The notes: generated from the letters alone by a model not told the origin. A DNA stretch of 64,000 nt from Streptomyces sp. ICC1 (GCF_003287935.1 NZ_CP030287.1:3934267-3998266), one strand, 5' to 3'. Numbered from the stretch's first letter, positions 1 to 8,797 are shown. Translations and numbers: made by a program.

Positions 1-89
1 ACCGGTGGGAATCGGGTGTGTGAACTCTTCGGCGGCTCCGGTCCCTTCGGTGCGACCCGGACACAAGCGGGGCGCGGGAGAATGGGGGC

Positions 90-368
90 ATGAGTCCTTT
101 GCTGCGCCGAGCCGGAAAGAAGCGTCCCGAGGAGCGGATGGTCACGCTCATCGGGAAGCCGGGGTGCCATCTGTGCGATGACGCCCAGGAAGTGGTCGAG
201 AAGGTCTGCGCCGAGACGGGCGCACAGTGGGAGAAGAAGGACATCTCGCAGGACGAGGAGCTCTACCGCCTGCACTGGGAGCAGATTCCCGTGGTGCTGG
301 TGGACGGCGAACAGCACACCTTCTGGAGGGTGAACCCTGACCGGCTCCGACGGGCATTGCAGGCTTGA
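90..368 (+). CDS. Glutaredoxin-like thiol-disulfide protein (DUF836 type)
   Basis: A 92-residue cytoplasmic protein with a CHLC (CxxC) redox motif at residues 26-29, just after the first beta strand (VTLIGKPG), and a thioredoxin-fold cis-proline region (EQIPVVLVDG). Small glutaredoxin-like proteins of this type reduce disulfides or mixed thiols; the substrate cannot be read from sequence. Two starts are possible: ATG 90 has GGGAG 9 bases upstream, and ATG 138 has GAGGAG close upstream. The longer form is given. The gene lies 273 bases ahead of rex on the same strand. The first 89 bases of the window hold no recognisable gene. Confidence 0.8.
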   Translation: MSPLLRRAGKKRPEERMVTLIGKPGCHLCDDAQEVVEKVCAETGAQWEKKDISQDEELYRLHWEQIPVVLVDGEQHTFWRVNPDRLRRALQA

Positions 369-547
369 CCCCTCGGACGGTTACCATCATGGGCGATTTA
401 TGGGGTCTCGGGGGCGTATTGGTGAGGAGAGTGTGGAGTTTTGCCCCCTTTGGGATTTGAACGGGTTCGGCGTGTCACCCGTTCCCACTCTGTCCGCCCA
501 AGGCGCGTGACCCCGGTCACTTTGCTCGGACAAAGCGGACACAATCT

Positions 548-565
548 TTGTGCACGCGTTCACAA
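548..565 (+). promoter_or_regulatory. Rex operator (ROP) upstream of rex-hemACD
   Basis: The 18 bases TTGTGCACGCGTTCACAA form an inverted repeat with a single mismatch (C at 553, where a perfect palindrome would have A). This matches the known Streptomyces Rex site, TTGTGAA-N4-TTCACAA. It implies that Rex represses its own operon when NADH is low relative to NAD+ and releases the site when NADH rises. Confidence 0.88.
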
Positions 566-576
566 AGACATAGCCT
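548..576 (+). promoter_or_regulatory. Candidate rex promoter overlapping the operator
   Basis: TTGTGC (548-553) and TAGCCT (571-576) are separated by 17 bases and resemble a HrdB-type promoter whose -35 box lies inside the Rex operator. This would let Rex block polymerase directly. The transcript would start near 583, giving a leader of about 60 bases before the rex GTG. Inferred from spacing and sequence only. Confidence 0.45.
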
Positions 577-641
577 GCATTCGACGGGGTGGTCCTGGGA
601 CAAGAGGCCACCTGCAGCCCCGCTCATCCCGCAGGAGCATC

Positions 642-1460
642 GTGGCAACTGGCCGAACTCACCGACCGGCGACCCGCAGCCGAGGTATTCCCGAGGCCAC
701 TGTCGCCCGGCTTCCGCTGTACTTGCGTGCCCTCACCGCGCTCTCCGAGCGATCGGTGCCCACGGTGTCCTCCGAGGAGCTCGCCGCAGCCGCCGGAGTC
801 AACTCCGCGAAGCTGCGCAAGGACTTCTCCTACCTCGGCTCCTACGGGACGCGCGGGGTCGGATACGACGTGGAATACCTCGTCTACCAGATCTCCCGCG
901 AGCTCGGACTGACCCAGGACTGGCCGGTCGTCATCGTCGGCATCGGCAACCTGGGCGCGGCCCTCGCCAACTACGGAGGCTTCGCGTCCCGCGGCTTCCG
1001 CGTGGCGGCGCTCATCGACGCCGACCCGGCCATGGCCGGGAAGCCCGTCGCGGGCATGCCCGTACAGCACACCGATGACCTGGAGAAGATCATCGAGGAG
1101 AACGGCGTCTCGATCGGGGTCATCGCGACCCCGGCCGGTGCGGCGCAGCAGGTGAGCGAGCGGCTGATCGCCGCCGGCGTCACCTCCATCCTGAACTTCG
1201 CGCCCACGGTGCTGTCCGTGCCCGACGGCGTGGACGTGCGCAAGGTCGACCTGTCGATCGAGCTGCAGATCCTGGCGTTCCACGAGCAGCGCAAGGCCGG
1301 CGAGGAAGCCGCCGCAGCCGCTGCCGCCGGCGGCAGCGCCGCGGGCACCGGCACCGGCGCGGCCCCCGCCGCCGCCGTGGTCCCGCCCGCCGGGCGGGCC
1401 GCGGCCGTCGCGCGCAAGGGCAACCCCGAGGGCGACCACCCGGCGGTGATGCCGGCATGA
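642..1460 (+). CDS. rex: Redox-sensing transcriptional repressor Rex
   Basis: A 272-residue repressor that senses the NADH/NAD+ ratio. An N-terminal winged helix (residues about 20-75, with VNSAKLRKDFSYLG as recognition region) precedes a Rossmann fold with GIGNLG at 100-105 and the ALIDAD strand end. The C-terminal tail is Ala/Gly/Pro-rich and low-complexity, as in other Streptomyces Rex proteins. The start is GTG 642, preceded by GCAGGAG; the frame stays open upstream to 441, but that part is poorly conserved in kind and covers the operator. The stop overlaps hemA by ATGA, so the genes are translationally coupled. Rex is expected to repress this operon and respiratory genes. Confidence 0.95.
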   Translation: MATGRTHRPATRSRGIPEATVARLPLYLRALTALSERSVPTVSSEELAAAAGVNSAKLRKDFSYLGSYGTRGVGYDVEYLVYQISRELGLTQDWPVVIVGIGNLGAALANYGGFASRGFRVAALIDADPAMAGKPVAGMPVQHTDDLEKIIEENGVSIGVIATPAGAAQQVSERLIAAGVTSILNFAPTVLSVPDGVDVRKVDLSIELQILAFHEQRKAGEEAAAAAAAGGSAAGTGTGAAPAAAVVPPAGRAAAVARKGNPEGDHPAVMPA

Positions 1461-3214
1461 GTCTGCTCGTCGTAGGGCTGAGCCACCGCAGCGCGCCCGT
1501 GAGCGTGCTCGAACGCGCCTCGCTGCCCGCCGATGCCAAGGTCAAGCTGCTGCACGACACGCTGGCCGCGGAGCCGGCGGCGGAGGCGGCGGTCCTCGCC
1601 ACCTGCAACCGCATCGAGCTGTACGCGGACGTGGACAAGTTCCACGCGGGCGTCGCCGAGCTGTCCACCTTGCTGGCGCAGCACAGCGGCGTCGCGCTCG
1701 AGGAGCTCACCCCGTACCTCTACGTGCACTACGAGGACCGGGCCGTGCACCACCTCTTCTCGGTGGCGTGCGGACTGGACTCCATGGTCGTGGGCGAGGG
1801 ACAGATCCTCGGCCAGATCAAGGACGCGCTCGCGCTGGGGCAGGAGCTCCACACCGCGGGCCGGCTGATCAACGACCTCTTCCAGCAGGCGCTGCGCGTC
1901 GGCAAGCGGGCGCACTCCGAGACCGGGATCGACCGGGCGGGGCAGTCGCTGGTGACCTTCGGGCTGGAGCAGCTCGCCGTGCACACGCCGGTCGAGCAGT
2001 GGGCCGACGGGAAGCGGGCGCTCGTCATCGGGGCCGGATCGATGTCCTCGCTGGCCGCGGCCACGCTGGCGCGGGTCGGCTTCACCGAGATCGTCGTCGC
2101 GAACCGGACCGCCGAGCGGGCGGAGCGTTTGGCCGAGATTCTGGTTGCCTCGGGCACCGGGGTGGCGGCTTCTGCCGTTCCGATGGCCTCGGTCGCGGAC
2201 GAACTGACACGAGTCGACGTCGTGGTGTCGTGTACCGGCGCCACCGGGCTGGTGCTGACCGGGGACGAGGTGGCCGAGGCCGTTGCCCTGGCCGGGCCGG
2301 AGGAGGCGGGACCTGCGGGGGCCGTCCCCCACCCGCCCTTCGACCGTTCCCCGGGCTCCGCCCGGACCCCGCGGGGCTCCGCCCCGGACCCCGCGCCTCA
2401 CACGCCGGCGGGGCTGGATGTGTCCGCCGTCGCGCGGCTCGCCGTGCTCTCGGCCGGCGGTCGGCGGATCGCCGATGGCGGGGCCGTGCGGAGCAAGGTG
2501 GTCGTCGAGGAGCGCGACGGATGCCCCGTCGGGCTCGACGCGCCGGCCGCCGATCCGGGACGCACCGCCGACGGGCGGGCCGCGCTCACCGGCGTCGACG
2601 CCAGCTCGCTCGAACTGCACGGAACCTGGGCCGATCAGGGCGAGGCGACCGCACAGCGGCAGCCCCGCAAGGGAGCCCGCGGCCAGGTGGACGCGCAGCC
2701 CGTACGGCTCGCCCTGCTGGACCTCGCCATGCCGCGCGACATCGACGCCGCCGTCCACCGGATCCCCGGCGTACGGCTCGTCGACATCGAGTCGCTGGCG
2801 GAGGCCTCGGCCGACGCGCCGATGGCCGCGGACGTCGACGCCGTACGCGGGATAGTGGCCGAGGAAGTGGCCGCCTTCGGCGCCGCACAGCGGGCCGCGC
2901 ACATCACGCCCACCGTGGTCGCCCTGCGCGCCATGGCCGCCGAAGTCGTCGCCATGGAAGTGGCACGGTTCGACGGACGGGTACCCGACCTCGACGAGCG
3001 GCAGCGGGCCGAAGTGACCCAGACCGTGCGGCGCGTCGTCGACAAGCTCCTCCACGCGCCGACCGTGCGCGTCAAGCAGCTCGCGAGCGAGCCCGGCGGC
3101 GCCGGGTACGCCGAGGCGCTGCGCGAACTCTTCGATCTCGACCCGCAGACGGTGGCCTCCGTCAGCCGGGCGGACGCGGCAGACCAGAACGACGACTCAG
3201 GACGGGCATCATGA
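1457..3214 (+). CDS. hemA: Glutamyl-tRNA reductase (with expanded insertion)
   Basis: Reduces glutamyl-tRNA(Glu) with NADPH to glutamate-1-semialdehyde, the first committed step of tetrapyrrole synthesis. It shows the GLSHRSAP start, the catalytic cysteine C50 in ATCNRIE, the GEGQILGQIK segment and an NADPH-binding GAGSMSS near residue 194. The C-terminal dimerisation helices lie after about residue 410. At 585 residues it is far longer than the usual 420-450, because a disordered, Pro/Ala-rich insertion sits around residues 280-420 in the NADPH domain. Part of that insertion looks like a Streptomyces interspersed repeat (see 2321-2420). ATG 1457 overlaps the rex stop and the TGA overlaps hemC. 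Confidence 0.95.
   Translation: MSLLVVGLSHRSAPVSVLERASLPADAKVKLLHDTLAAEPAAEAAVLATCNRIELYADVDKFHAGVAELSTLLAQHSGVALEELTPYLYVHYEDRAVHHLFSVACGLDSMVVGEGQILGQIKDALALGQELHTAGRLINDLFQQALRVGKRAHSETGIDRAGQSLVTFGLEQLAVHTPVEQWADGKRALVIGAGSMSSLAAATLARVGFTEIVVANRTAERAERLAEILVASGTGVAASAVPMASVADELTRVDVVVSCTGATGLVLTGDEVAEAVALAGPEEAGPAGAVPHPPFDRSPGSARTPRGSAPDPAPHTPAGLDVSAVARLAVLSAGGRRIADGGAVRSKVVVEERDGCPVGLDAPAADPGRTADGRAALTGVDASSLELHGTWADQGEATAQRQPRKGARGQVDAQPVRLALLDLAMPRDIDAAVHRIPGVRLVDIESLAEASADAPMAADVDAVRGIVAEEVAAFGAAQRAAHITPTVVALRAMAAEVVAMEVARFDGRVPDLDERQRAEVTQTVRRVVDKLLHAPTVRVKQLASEPGGAGYAEALRELFDLDPQTVASVSRADAADQNDDSGRAS
2321..2420 (+). repeat. Interspersed GC-rich repeat-like segment inside hemA
   Basis: This stretch contains two nearly identical copies of GGGCTCCGCCC(C)GGACCCCG and ends with GCGCCTCACACGCCGGCGGGGCTGGA-type sequence, written here in parts: GCGCCTCACACGCCGG then CGGGGCTGGA. 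From memory this matches a repeat usually found between genes in many Streptomyces genomes. Here it is translated in frame as a Pro/Ser/Ala-rich linker (about HemA residues 289-321). The identity to a known repeat family is recall, not a search result. Confidence 0.55.
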
Positions 3215-4179
3215 ATCCACGTCTCGACCAGCCCCTCCGGCTCGGCACGCGACGCAGCAAGCTGGCCATGTCCCAGTCCGGACATGTGGCCGAGGCGGTA
3301 CGGGCGATCACCGGCCGACCCGTCGAGCTCGTGGAGATCACGACCTACGGTGACGTGTCCCGTGAGAGCCTCTCGCAGATCGGCGGCACCGGCGTCTTCG
3401 TCACCGCCCTGCGCGAGGCCCTCGTACGCGGCGAAGTCGACTTCGCCGTGCACTCGCTGAAGGACCTGCCCACCGCGCAGCCCGCCGAGCTCGTCATCGC
3501 CGCCATGCCGCAGCGCGAGGACGCCCGCGACGCGCTCGTCGCCCGCGACGGCCTGACCTTCGAGCAGCTGCCCGACGGCGCGCGCATCGGTACCGGTTCG
3601 CCGCGCCGCACGTCCCAGCTGCACGCCTACGCCAAGTCGCTCGGCAAGGTCATCGAGACCGTCGCCATCCGCGGCAACGTCGACACCCGGATCGGGTTCG
3701 TGCGGGACGGAGAGCTCGACGCCGTCGTCCTCGCCGCCGCCGGACTCAACCGGATCGGCCGCGGCGACGAGGCCACCGACCTGATCTCCGTCGACAACGT
3801 GCTGCCCGCACCCGGCCAGGGTGCCCTGGCCGTGGAGTGCCTCGCGTCCTCGACGGACCTGATCGCCGCGCTCGGCGAGCTCGACGACCCGTACACCCGG
3901 GCCGCCGTGACCGCCGAACGTGCCCTGCTCGCCGCCCTGGAGGCCGGCTGCAGCGCCCCCGTCGGGGCGCTCGCCGACCTGCTGGCCGACGGGCAGATTG
4001 TCAATGAGATGCGCCTGCGGGGAGTCGTGGGAACCCTCGACGGTTCCACGCTGGTGCAGATGTCCACCACCGGTCCCGTGCCCCAGTCGTACGACGAGGC
4101 CATGGCGCTCGGCCGCGAACTCGCGGACGAGATGCTGGCCAAGGGCGCGGCCGGTCTGATGGGGGAGCGGTCGCTTTGA
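3211..4179 (+). CDS. hemC: Porphobilinogen deaminase (hydroxymethylbilane synthase)
   Basis: Polymerises four porphobilinogens to hydroxymethylbilane. The 322-residue length is normal. It begins LRLGTRRSKLAMSQS and carries the ALKDLPT-type segment (VHSLKDLPT), the RIGTGSPRRTSQL motif, and the cysteine that carries the dipyrromethane cofactor at C247 in LEAGCSAPVG. ATG 3211 overlaps the hemA TGA (ATGA), and the stop overlaps the TTG of hemD. It is the third gene of the Rex-controlled operon. Confidence 0.96.
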   Translation: MNPRLDQPLRLGTRRSKLAMSQSGHVAEAVRAITGRPVELVEITTYGDVSRESLSQIGGTGVFVTALREALVRGEVDFAVHSLKDLPTAQPAELVIAAMPQREDARDALVARDGLTFEQLPDGARIGTGSPRRTSQLHAYAKSLGKVIETVAIRGNVDTRIGFVRDGELDAVVLAAAGLNRIGRGDEATDLISVDNVLPAPGQGALAVECLASSTDLIAALGELDDPYTRAAVTAERALLAALEAGCSAPVGALADLLADGQIVNEMRLRGVVGTLDGSTLVQMSTTGPVPQSYDEAMALGRELADEMLAKGAAGLMGERSL

Positions 4180-5843
4180 ACCCCACAAGTCCCACCACCT
4201 CCGCTTTCCCGGCGGTCGCCGTCCACGGGCACGTCACCTTCCTCGGTGCCGGTCCGGGCGACCCGGGTCTGCTGACGCTGCGCGCCGTCGAGGCACTCGC
4301 CGCCGCGGACGTCCTGATCGCGGAGCCCGAGGTGCTCGAGGTCGTACGTACGCATGCGCGCGCGGGGGTGGACACGCCGCAGCTGACGATCGCTGACGAG
4401 AAGTCAGCAGCCGCCGGGGTCCCGGTGATCCGAGATGCCGCCAATCTTGTCATGGAGGCCGCACGCTCCGGCAGGCGGGTCGTCCGTGCCGTCACCGGCG
4501 ACCCCGGACTCGACGGACACGCGGCCGACGAGATGCTCGCCTGCGCCACCGAGGGCATCCCCTTCGAGGTCGTCCCCGGCGTCGCGACCGCCGTCGGCGT
4601 GCCCGCGTACGCCGGTGTGCCGCTCAGCGGCAAGCAGGGCGCGGACGTGCGGTTCGTGAACGCACGGAGCGCCTCCCAGCGCTGCTGGAGCGAGGCGGGC
4701 GCCAGCGACGGCATCCTCGTCGTCTCCGCCACGCTGGAGACCGTGTCGGCGGCCGCCGCCGAGCTGGTGAGCGCCGGGCGCAAGCCCGACACCCCGCTCA
4801 CCGTGACCGTGGCCGGCACCACGACCCGCCAGCGGACGTGGAGCGCGACCCTGGGCACCATCGCCCAGGTGTTCAAGCAGGGCAAGATCCTCCCCTCGCC
4901 CGAGGGATCACGGCCCGTCATAGCCGTGGTCGGGGAGCACGGCGCCGCCGCGCGCCGCGAGGAGCTGTCCTGGTTCGAGTCGAAGCCGCTGTTCGGCTGG
5001 CGCGTGCTCGTACCGCGGACCAAGGAGCAGGCAGCCTCGCTCTCCGACCAGCTGCGCTCGTACGGCGCCGTCCCGCACGAGGTGCCCACCATCGCCGTGG
5101 AGCCCCCGCGCACCCCGCAGCAGATGGAGCGGGCCGTCAAGGGACTCGTCACCGGCCGCTACGAGTGGATCGCCTTCACCTCGGTGAACGCGGTGAAGGC
5201 CGTGCGCGAGAAGTTCGAGGAGTACGGGCTCGACGCCCGTGCCTTCGCCGGCATCAAGGTCGCCGCCGTGGGCGAGCAGACCGCCGCCGCGCTGGTCGAA
5301 TTCGGCGTCAAGCCCGACCTGGTGCCCAGCGGCGAGCAGTCCGCCGCCGGACTGCTCGAGGACTGGCCGCCGTACGACCCGGTCTTCGACCCGATCGACC
5401 GCGTCTTCCTGCCGCGCGCCGACATCGCCACCGAGACCCTGGTCGCCGGGCTGATCGAGCTCGGGTGGGAGGTCGACGACGTCACCGCCTACCGGACCGT
5501 GCGCGCGTCCCCGCCGCCGCAGGACACCCGCGAGGCGATCAAGGGCGGCGGCTTCGACGCCGTGCTCTTCACCTCCTCCTCGACCGTGCGCAACCTCGTC
5601 GGCATCGCCGGCAAGCCGCACAACGTCACCGTCATCGCCTGTATCGGACCGGCGACGGCCAAGACGGCCGAGGAGCACGGCCTGCGGGTCGACGTCCTCT
5701 CGCCGGAGCCGAGCGTCGGCAAGCTGGCGGAGGCCCTCGCCGAATACGGCGCGGCGCGCCGCGAGGCCGCGAAGGAGGCCGGGGAGAACGTCTACCGGCC
5801 GAGCGAGCGGCGCCCGGGCGCGCGCAGGCGCCGTACGACGTAG
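4176..5843 (+). CDS. hemD: Fused SUMT-like domain and uroporphyrinogen-III synthase
   Basis: A 555-residue two-domain protein. The N-terminal domain resembles uroporphyrinogen-III methyltransferase (GAGPGDPGLLTLRAVEAL, residues 24-41; VTGDPGLDG; EVVPGVAT). The C-terminal half (from about residue 270, GWRVLVPRTKEQA, AFTSVNAVKAV, LFTSSSTVRN) is uroporphyrinogen-III synthase, which closes hydroxymethylbilane with ring-D inversion. In the methyltransferase part, the segment after GVPL reads SGKQGADVRF rather than the usual THR-containing sequence, so methylation activity is doubtful. The TTG start at 4176 overlaps the hemC stop and has GGGGGAG at 4161-4167, ideally placed. This is the last gene of the operon. 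Confidence 0.93.
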   Translation: MNPTSPTTSAFPAVAVHGHVTFLGAGPGDPGLLTLRAVEALAAADVLIAEPEVLEVVRTHARAGVDTPQLTIADEKSAAAGVPVIRDAANLVMEAARSGRRVVRAVTGDPGLDGHAADEMLACATEGIPFEVVPGVATAVGVPAYAGVPLSGKQGADVRFVNARSASQRCWSEAGASDGILVVSATLETVSAAAAELVSAGRKPDTPLTVTVAGTTTRQRTWSATLGTIAQVFKQGKILPSPEGSRPVIAVVGEHGAAARREELSWFESKPLFGWRVLVPRTKEQAASLSDQLRSYGAVPHEVPTIAVEPPRTPQQMERAVKGLVTGRYEWIAFTSVNAVKAVREKFEEYGLDARAFAGIKVAAVGEQTAAALVEFGVKPDLVPSGEQSAAGLLEDWPPYDPVFDPIDRVFLPRADIATETLVAGLIELGWEVDDVTAYRTVRASPPPQDTREAIKGGGFDAVLFTSSSTVRNLVGIAGKPHNVTVIACIGPATAKTAEEHGLRVDVLSPEPSVGKLAEALAEYGAARREAAKEAGENVYRPSERRPGARRRRTT

Positions 5844-5862
5844 GGGCAGGCAGCTCTCCACG

Positions 5863-5891
5863 GGGCCCGGGCGCGGTGCGCGCCCGGGCCC
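5863..5891 (+). terminator. Terminator of the rex-hemACD operon
   Basis: A perfect 13-bp GC-rich stem (5863-5875 with 5879-5891) and a GTG loop, 19 bases after the hemD stop. There is no clear T-tract, as is common in Streptomyces. The next gene starts only 17 bases later, so read-through or a separate promoter inside the hairpin region is possible. Confidence 0.75.
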
Positions 5892-5908
5892 TGTGGCATG
5901 TTCGGGGC

Positions 5909-7289
5909 ATGACGGCACTGGGGGAAGCGGCACGGGCGGGCGACGCTGAGGCGGTACGGGAACTGCTGCGGGAGGGCGCCGAACCCGACGCGGTGGACGC
6001 GCGGGGCCTGCCGCCGCTGTGCGCGGCGGTGGCGGCGTACGCGCACGAGGCGGCCGATCTGCTGGTGGAGGCCGGCGCGGACCCGGACCGGGTGCTGCCG
6101 GACGGTACGACCCCGCTGCTGCGGGCCCGTCGAGAGCGGCTCCCCGGCGGTGGTCCGCGCGCTGCTGTGGTCCAGGGACCTCCCCGACCCGGCGGAGCGG
6201 CTGCCGGAGGCGGAGCGGGCACGGCTGCTGGACGCGGCCCGGCACTGGTACGGGGCGGGCGCGGAGGCGGAGCTGCGGCGCCGGACGGGTGCTGCGGGCC
6301 CGGCCGAGACCGCGACGGTGGAGGACGAGTGGTGCCAGGTCGAGGAGATCACGCTCGGCGGGCTGACGGTACGCGCGGGACACGGCGCCGTACTGACCAC
6401 CCTGGAGGCGCTGTTCGGCGTCCCGGTCCCCCTGGAGGAACTGGTCGCCCGCGCCGTCCGGCACACCGAATCGCACGTGGACTGGTCCGCGGCCGGCAGA
6501 CGGCTCGAGGCCCGGCTCGCGGAGGGCAGCCGGGAGGTCGTGACGGCTCTGCGGCACCACCCGTCCCCCGTCCACCGCCGCTTCGCCGCCGACTGGCTGG
6601 TGACCGTGCAGTGGCGCCTCAAGGCCGAGGAGTACCCGTACGACGCGGAGGACCGGGAGCTCCTCGCCGCCTGGGCGGACGTGGAGCCGGACCCCGAGGT
6701 CCTCGCGGCGGTGCTGTGGGCCATCACCGAACACGACGTGGGGCACCCGCGGCTGGAGTCCATCGGCCTGAGGTACGCCGTCCACCCGGACCCCCGGGTG
6801 CGCATGCGGTCGGTGTACTGCATGGGCTGGTCCGACGGGCCGTTCACGGCCGCGGAGCGCGGGGCCCTGGAGCTCCTGGCGGCCGACCCCGACGACGAGG
6901 TGCGGTTCTGCGCCGTCCTGAGCCTGCTGGCGGCGGGACAGGACGTGGACGCCCTGCACGGTGTGGTCCGCGACCTGGTCCGCGACCCGCACAGCCCGAT
7001 GCGGCTGGCGGCCGCGGACAGCATGGCGGAGTCCGCCGACCGCACGGCCGACGCCACGGACCTGCTGCTGTCCCTGCTGGACGCGGGCGAGCAGCTGACC
7101 CGCCTGGTCGGCGCCTACGGGCTGGCCCTGCGGGACCATCCGGGCACCCCGGAGGCGTACGCGCGGGCGGAGGAACTCGGCCCGTTCTTCACGCCCGACC
7201 ACCGGGTGAACGCGCTCTGGAGCTGGCAGGAGCGCAACGACCCCGCCCGGGGCGCCGCCGGTGCACGGTACCCAGACGGCACTGAGTAG
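5909..7289 (+). pseudogene. Ankyrin/HEAT-type repeat protein, frameshifted
   Basis: From ATG 5909 the frame encodes ankyrin repeats (LGEAARAGDAEAVRELLREG, then PLCAAVAAYAHEAADLLVEAGADP). At 6126-6128 a CCC run appears to carry one C too many: removing it restores the ankyrin continuation LLRAVESGSPAVVRALL and leads without a break into the +1 frame that runs to 7289. That frame encodes helical HEAT-like repeats (DEVRFCAVLSLLAAGQDVDAL, SPMRLAAADSMAESAD). The intact protein would be about 459 residues, cytoplasmic, and a protein-interaction scaffold. The frameshift may be a sequencing error or a real mutation. Function unknown. Confidence 0.75.
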
Positions 7290-7333
7290 CCGAGCGGGTA
7301 CCGGCGGGCGGGCGGCCCGAGTTGAGTGGTCCC

Positions 7334-7699
7334 ATGACCGCCCACGACCTCGCCCGCAACCCCGACGCCGACCGGGACCGCCGGGCCTACATCGCCCCGC
7401 TGGCCTCCACCCTGCTGACGCTGCCGCTCGCGTTCCTGTCCCTGCTGTACGCGGGGCTGTCGCCGATGGCCTGCGACTCCTGCGCCACGGAGGCCGCCCA
7501 CGCCTTCGACGCGAGCTTCGAGACCGCCTGGCCGGTGTTCTGGGTCGGCCTGCTGGGCACGCTGGCCCTGCTGGTGTGGTGCTGGGCCCTCCCGTGGCGG
7601 ACCGGCAACGCCGCCCGCCGCGTCGGCATCGCGCTCGCCGCGCCCGCGCTGGTGCTCCTGAACGCGGCGGTGTTCTGGGCCCTGCTGGACCTGCCGTAG
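7334..7699 (+). CDS. Small integral membrane protein, unknown function
   Basis: A 121-residue protein with a short charged N-terminus and three predicted membrane segments: about residues 22-42 (LASTLLTLPLAFLSLLYAGL), 66-86 (PVFWVGLLGTLALLVWCWAL) and 96-117 (IALAAPALVLLNAAVFWALL). A CDSC pair sits in the loop after the first segment (PMACDSCATEA) and could be a disulfide or metal site facing outward. ATG 7334 is chosen over the in-frame GTG 7322, which has no better ribosome site. No family recognised. Confidence 0.65.
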   Translation: MTAHDLARNPDADRDRRAYIAPLASTLLTLPLAFLSLLYAGLSPMACDSCATEAAHAFDASFETAWPVFWVGLLGTLALLVWCWALPWRTGNAARRVGIALAAPALVLLNAAVFWALLDLP

Positions 7700-7795
7700 G
7701 ACCCCGCCGGGCCTCGGGACCGGGGCCCGCCCTCCCGGCGGCAGCGCCTAGGCTTGGCAGCGACTGCTGTCGAAGCGCGAAGAGGCGACCAGAAG

Positions 7796-8797
7796 ATGAG
7801 CACGTACGGATCCTTCCCCGGCTCGCGGCCCCGCCGGCTGCGCACCACCCCGGCGATGCGGAGGATGGTCGCGGAGACCAGGCTGCACCCCTCGGACCTG
7901 ATCCTCCCGGCCTTCGTGCGGGAGGGGATCTCGGAGCCGCTCGCCATCTCGGCGATGCCGGGCGTGGTCCAGCACACCCGGGACACGCTGCGGAAGGCCG
8001 CCGTGGAGGCGGTCGCGGCGGGCGTCTCGGGGATCATGCTGTTCGGGGTCCCGGCGGACGAGAACAAGGACGCGCGGGGCACGGCGGGCACCGAGCCGGA
8101 CGGGATCCTGCAGCTCGCGATCCGCGACGTGAAGGCCGAGGTCGGGGACGAGCTCGTCATCATGTCGGACCTCTGCCTCGACGAGTACACCGACCACGGG
8201 CACTGCGGGGTCCTGGACGAGCACGGGCGCGTCGACAACGACGCGACGCTGGAGCGCTACGCCGAGATGGCGCAGGTCCAGGCCGACGCGGGCGTCCACG
8301 TGGTCGGCCCCAGCGGGATGATGGACGGCCAGGTCGGCGTCGTCCGCGACGCGCTGGACGAGACGGGCCACGAGGACGTCTCCATCCTCGCGTACACGGC
8401 GAAGTACTCCTCCGCCTTCTACGGCCCCTTCCGCGAGGCCGTCGCCTCCTCGCTCCAGGGCGACCGCAAGACGTACCAGCAGGACCCGGCGAACGCCCGC
8501 GAGTCGCTGCGCGAGCTCGCCCTCGACCTGGAGGAGGGTGCGGACATGGTCATGGTCAAGCCGGCCGGTCCCTACCTCGACATCCTGTACCGGGTCGCGC
8601 AGGCGGTCGACGTGCCGGTGGCGGCGTACCAGATCAGCGGCGAGTTCGCGATGATCGAGGCGGCGGCGGAGAAGGGCTGGATCGAGCGAGACCGGGCCAT
8701 CCTGGAGACGCTGCTCGGCATCAAGCGCGCGGGCGCGGACACGATCCTGACGTACTGGGCGACGGAGGTCGCGGGCTGGCTCCGCGCGGAGCGCTGA
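7796..8797 (+). CDS. hemB: Delta-aminolevulinic acid dehydratase (porphobilinogen synthase)
   Basis: Condenses two 5-aminolevulinates to porphobilinogen, the step between HemA/HemL and HemC. The protein is 333 residues, normal for the family. It has the Schiff-base lysine K255 ([12 protein letters not shown]), the second active-site lysine in [14 protein letters not shown], and the metal loop [15 protein letters not shown]. That loop keeps two of the three cysteines of the zinc-type enzymes, with Asp in place of the third. ATG 7796 follows a GAAGAGGCGACC ribosome site. The gene is separate from the rex-hemACD operon, and no Rex-type operator was seen directly upstream. Confidence 0.95.
   Translation: MSTYGSFPGSRPRRLRTTPAMRRMVAETRLHPSDLILPAFVREGISEPLAISAMPGVVQHTRDTLRKAAVEAVAAGVSGIMLFGVPADENKDARGTAGTEPDGILQLAIRDVKAEVGDELVIMSDLCLDEYTDHGHCGVLDEHGRVDNDATLERYAEMAQVQADAGVHVVGPSGMMDGQVGVVRDALDETGHEDVSILAYTAKYSSAFYGPFREAVASSLQGDRKTYQQDPANARESLRELALDLEEGADMVMVKPAGPYLDILYRVAQAVDVPVAAYQISGEFAMIEAAAEKGWIERDRAILETLLGIKRAGADTILTYWATEVAGWLRAER

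Noticed and set aside
971..3055. Long minus-strand frame opposite rex and hemA
   Set aside because: No motifs, His/Gly/Arg-rich composition and no ribosome site. The plus strand has clear enzymes with codon bias.
4908..7202. Long minus-strand frame opposite hemD and the ankyrin-HEAT gene
   Set aside because: A shadow of GC-biased codons; it crosses the hem terminator and has no recognisable domain.
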